Positions 6,256 to 8,089 of a stretch of 8,089 nt of DNA are shown piece after piece. The stretch comes from Rhizobium glycinendophyticum. Its GTDB lineage: Bacteria > Pseudomonadota > Alphaproteobacteria > Rhizobiales > Rhizobiaceae. How positions within the stretch are numbered: the stretch's first letter is position 1; the number at the start of each line of letters is the position of its first letter. The translations under genes were made by a program, and so were the position numbers. The DNA lies in assembly GCF_006443685.1 (NCBI RefSeq), contig NZ_VFYP01000011.1:1-8089 (forward strand). The letters are read 5' to 3'. The notes below the pieces were generated by a model. It made no database searches. It had not been told where the DNA came from and saw nothing but the letters and a program-made list of their open reading frames with translations.

Positions 6256-6816
6256 ATGATCAAGAAAGCATTGGTAGCACTGACTACAATCCTTGTCGTC
6301 GGCGCAGGATCCGTCACACAATCATATGCCTTCCAACCCGGCGGTTTCGCAAGGCAGCTCGAATGGGGAAGGACCCGCACCGCATCGCCGGCGCCGTTGC
6401 AGATGCAGCTTTTCTGCCTGCAGAACCCTCAGGACTGCAAGGCCTCGAAGTCGAAGCTCGTCTCCTATACCCCTCGCGTGCAAAAACTGCTCCACATGGT
6501 CAACGCCTCGGTGAACGCATCGATCATTCCTCGGAACGAGAAGATCGATGTCTGGAGCATCAATCCGCGCTACGGCGACTGCGACGATTATGTGATGACC
6601 AAGCGTCACCGCTTGATCAAAGCCGGCATCCCTGCCTCCGCTCTTCGCGTCGCAATGGTGCGTACACGTTGGGGTGAGGGGCACGCGGTTCTGCTGGTCA
6701 AGACCGATGCTGGCGAATACGTTCTCGATAATCTCAAGAAGACCGTCGTGCAGCGCAAGCGCACCGCCTACAGCTATGTCAGTGTCTCCGGCTCCAACGC
6801 ACTTGCCTGGAACTGA
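6256..6816 (+). CDS. Bacterial transglutaminase-like cysteine peptidase (family C93)
   Basis: This 186-aa exported protein has a Sec signal peptide with a likely cut after SYA (residue 25). The mature part carries the Cys-His-Asp triad of the bacterial transglutaminase-like cysteine peptidases: C109 in YGDCDDYV, H143 in GEGHAVLLV and D158 in YVLDN. This is the family that includes LapG, which cleaves large surface adhesins in the periplasm. The substrate here is unknown and no adhesin or LapD-like partner gene is in the window, so a LapG role is not established. C54 and C61 could form a small disulfide loop. AGGGA (6243-6247) lies 8 nt before the ATG. The gene diverges from the 136-aa gene and ends at a hairpin, so it is probably monocistronic. 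The family assignment is firm, the biological role is not. Confidence 0.9.
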   Translation: MIKKALVALTTILVVGAGSVTQSYAFQPGGFARQLEWGRTRTASPAPLQMQLFCLQNPQDCKASKSKLVSYTPRVQKLLHMVNASVNASIIPRNEKIDVWSINPRYGDCDDYVMTKRHRLIKAGIPASALRVAMVRTRWGEGHAVLLVKTDAGEYVLDNLKKTVVQRKRTAYSYVSVSGSNALAWN

Positions 6817-6837
6817 CCCAGCGACCTGAAAACCTGT

Positions 6838-6874
6838 GAGAGCACCTGCCAGCAGCGGGTGCTCTCGACTTTGT
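6838..6874 (+). terminator. Hairpin terminator after the C93 peptidase gene
   Basis: A perfect 9-bp stem GAGAGCACC (6838-6846) with GGTGCTCTC (6858-6866) and an 11-nt loop follows the stop by 21 bp. The trailing tract is poor in T (GACTTTGTG), so termination may be incomplete. Confidence 0.65.
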
Positions 6875-6956
6875 GAAATCGTGTCATCCCCATTGCCATC
6901 ATTTTTTCCGGCCGGTCGTTCAAATGCGACCCAAGGAATTAACCTGTTTTACACGG

Positions 6957-6962
6957 CTATAA
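6957..6962 (+). promoter_or_regulatory. Possible -10 element CTATAA of the 58-aa gene
   Basis: CTATAA lies 30 bp before the ATG at 6993 and fits the alphaproteobacterial -10 pattern in five of six bases. No good -35 is found 16-18 bp upstream (the sequence there is around GGAATT), so the gene may need an activator, another sigma factor, or read-through from the peptidase gene. Confidence 0.35.
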
Positions 6963-6977
6963 GAGACCATGTGTATT

Positions 6978-6984
6978 TAAGGAG
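6978..6984 (+). promoter_or_regulatory. Ribosome binding site TAAGGAG that decides the start of the 58-aa gene
   Basis: TAAGGAG lies 8 nt before the ATG at 6993 but only 2 nt before an upstream in-frame TTG at 6987. The spacing therefore selects the ATG. Confidence 0.8.
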
Positions 6985-6992
6985 TATTGGAG

Positions 6993-7169
6993 ATGACCCC
7001 TAGATTCAAAGCCTATGCGGGCGCGTTCGTATTGTCCGGTATGTGCTGGGCTCTTTTGATCACCGTGACTGCGGGTGTCATCCGGTCCATTGAGGGGGTC
7101 ACAGACCCGGTGACCACGGCGAGCGTCGAAAAAGATGAGCCGAACTCGTCATCAAGACTTCAGAATTGA
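6993..7169 (+). CDS. Small single-pass membrane protein of unknown function
   Basis: This 58-aa protein has a short basic N-terminus (MTPRFKAY), one strong hydrophobic helix (about 9-31) and a polar tail rich in Ser, Thr, Asp and Glu. The pattern suggests an inner-membrane protein with its N-terminus inside and about 27 residues in the periplasm, or a long uncleaved signal-like anchor. No family is recognised. The near-perfect ribosome binding site supports it as a true gene. Its last 18 bp overlap the end of the convergent 162-aa gene, so the two mRNAs share complementary 3' ends. Confidence 0.7.
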   Translation: MTPRFKAYAGAFVLSGMCWALLITVTAGVIRSIEGVTDPVTTASVEKDEPNSSSRLQN

Positions 7170-7640
7170 TGCCGCTGTTCTCTGATCCTTCGGGAGGGTC
7201 TCATCACATTGCTTCGTACCGAATTCCAAGCGCAGCCGTTCAGCATTCTTTGGAACCGAGACCTCGTAGGCGACCTGCTCTTGGTGGCCATGGGCGACGA
7301 AAGGTGAGCTAAACACCCCTGTCACAAGCTTTTTTCGGCCGTCGAACACAAGCCCGAAAAGGCAGACAGTGTCATCGTCGGCAGGATCGTCATTCGTCAG
7401 ATCGACCAGGATTCGATATCTGTCCTTGCCAAGCGGATTGGCGTAGACGTTAAAGCTCTGAGGGCGCTTCCAGTCCCACTTTCCTTTCAGAAGCAGGCAG
7501 GGCTTGGCCTGCGCTTTACAACTCGAGATCGAGGCGACCTGCCAGACATAATTCTGGGCCCCGAGCGTCGGGGCGATCGCTGAGGGATCGCTGGCCAGTA
7601 GACCCATCGCAATTGCGAGTTCTTTCAACGGCGTCGTCAT
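7152..7640 (-). CDS. Probable exported protein of unknown function
   Basis: I do not recognise a family for this 162-aa protein. The N-terminus has a short hydrophobic stretch (about 8-16) and a possible signal cleavage after LGA (residue 28); the signal is weaker than in the neighbouring secreted proteins. The mature part looks mainly beta-stranded, with alternating hydrophobic and polar residues. It has four cysteines (C41, C48, C93, C145), an even number that suits two disulfides in the periplasm, and an acidic DDPADDD patch (84-90). GGAG lies 11 nt before the ATG, a rather long spacing, and no better start is seen. The gene overlaps the convergent 58-aa gene by 18 bp and leaves no room for a separate terminator. 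Confidence 0.7.
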   Translation of the reverse strand: MTTPLKELAIAMGLLASDPSAIAPTLGAQNYVWQVASISSCKAQAKPCLLLKGKWDWKRPQSFNVYANPLGKDRYRILVDLTNDDPADDDTVCLFGLVFDGRKKLVTGVFSSPFVAHGHQEQVAYEVSVPKNAERLRLEFGTKQCDETLPKDQRTAASILKS

Positions 7641-7996
7641 TCGCTGTTCGTCTCCAGTCGTCGAGCCTGTCCATTGCAGCTGATTCGATGCTCACAAGCT
7701 AAAATCGAACTACCGCAGCCCCCTTGCAAGGGGCATCTGGTCGACAAGCTGCTGTTCCGGTTGCAAATGTTTCGATACCCGCGCGTGATTTACCGGACCG
7801 GGACTGTGCTGTTTATATGTGTGGCGCTCAAAGCGATTGGCGTTTGTCCAAGTCCATCGTGCCGTTCGTTACAATGCTCCCGGATACTCCAGGCGATCCT
7901 GCTTCATCGCGGCCAGCTGTTCGCTGCGATCCTATGACATAACCGAGCTCGGTGGAGAATTGCTGCTCTCCTCGAAGTTATAAGCTGACATCATCT
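7641..7996. other. 356-bp intergenic stretch, no convincing gene
   Basis: Two overlapping plus-strand open frames (7674-7937 and 7724-7942) look spurious: they have no ribosome binding site, no motif and odd composition. I find no tRNA arms. A weak minus-strand promoter could be CTTGCA (7725-7730) and CGATTT (7702-7707) at 17 bp, which would serve the 162-aa gene. A short hairpin GGAGA/TCTCC (near 7952-7969) lies beyond the stop of the right-edge gene without a T-tract. A 5' leader or small RNA cannot be excluded. Confidence 0.4.
7720..7733. promoter_or_regulatory. Perfect 14-bp palindrome CCCCTTGCAAGGGG, possible operator
   Basis: Two 7-bp arms meet without a spacer about 80 bp ahead of the 162-aa gene. 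The palindrome overlaps the only -35-like sequence found there (CTTGCA, minus strand), as a repressor site would. As RNA it could form a 5-bp stem with a TGCA loop, but no T-tract follows on either strand, so it is not an intrinsic terminator. Confidence 0.45.
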
Positions 7997-8089
7997 TCAT
8001 AGAAGTGATGCCAGAATCGCCTTCAGTTCCTGTTCGATCGACGGACGGATGTCCGGGCGCTCGATGGCAAAGGCGACATTGGCGAGGAT
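7997..8089 (-). CDS. 3' end of an unidentified minus-strand gene (partial)
   Basis: The frame is open from the window edge to a TGA at 7997-7999 and encodes 30 residues. They begin ILANVAFAIERPD and end in KAILASLL, an amphipathic helical C-terminus with good protein composition and GC-rich third positions. The start lies beyond the window. I cannot name a family from so short a tail. It is on the same strand as the 162-aa gene but 356 bp away, so a common operon is doubtful. Confidence 0.5.
   Translation of the reverse strand: MLANVAFAIERPDIRPSIEQELKAILASLL

Noticed and set aside
6036..6677. 213-codon plus-strand open frame with a GTG start
   Set aside because: It overlaps most of the C93 peptidase gene in another frame, and the part in common reads as Arg/His-rich shadow sequence. 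The peptidase frame has the catalytic triad and signal peptide.
7674..7942. Two overlapping plus-strand open frames of 87 and 72 codons
   Set aside because: Neither has a ribosome binding site, a plausible signal or membrane pattern, or a recognisable motif.
7952..7969. GGAGA/TCTCC hairpin as terminator for the right-edge gene
   Set aside because: A 5-bp stem without a following T-tract on the minus strand is too weak to call.

Overview
The window looks like chromosomal DNA of an alphaproteobacterium of the Rhizobium/Agrobacterium type. The evidence is the moderately GC-rich coding style, the company of a Wzz-BY-kinase, a PPP-family phosphatase and a Wzy-type polymerase, a bacterial transglutaminase-like cysteine peptidase (family C93), and several small secreted proteins without a recognisable family. 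This assignment rests on protein style and gene content, not on a marker gene.

Layout. Positions 1-45 may hold the last codons of a plus-strand gene. Positions 46-412 show no convincing gene. From 5459 down to 413 four genes run on the minus strand and look like one polysaccharide assembly operon. In transcription order they are a 217-aa membrane-anchored helical protein of unknown function (4806-5459), a Wzy/O-antigen-ligase-type integral membrane protein (3408-4748), a PPP-family metallophosphatase whose start overlaps the polymerase stop as ATGA (2647-3411), and a 715-aa polysaccharide co-polymerase fused to a bacterial tyrosine kinase (413-2560). Upstream, on the same strand, is a 136-aa secreted protein of unknown function (5564-5974) with its own likely promoter, a strong ribosome binding site and a good rho-independent terminator. 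That terminator separates it from the operon.

The second half is a mixed stretch of small envelope genes. A C93 cysteine peptidase (6256-6816, plus strand) diverges from the 136-aa gene across a 281-bp intergenic region and ends at a hairpin. A 58-aa single-pass membrane protein follows (6993-7169, plus). Its 3' end overlaps by 18 bp the 3' end of a convergent gene for a probable exported 162-aa protein (7152-7640, minus). A 356-bp gap carrying a perfect 14-bp palindrome follows, and the window closes on the last 30 codons of an unidentified minus-strand gene.

How the genes may work together. The polymerase would extend lipid-linked repeat units in the periplasm. The Wzz-kinase would set chain length and couple polymerisation to export through cycles of tyrosine phosphorylation. 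The phosphatase, made in translational coupling with the polymerase, could act on that phosphorylation or on another regulatory phosphoprotein. No glycosyltransferase, flippase or outer-membrane export channel is visible, so this is only part of a pathway, and the polymer cannot be named from the window. I found no tRNA, rRNA, CRISPR array, insertion sequence or prophage gene. I see no clearly new multi-gene system. The best leads are the kinase/phosphatase/polymerase arrangement, the unknown 217-aa and 136-aa proteins, and the overlapping small envelope genes.
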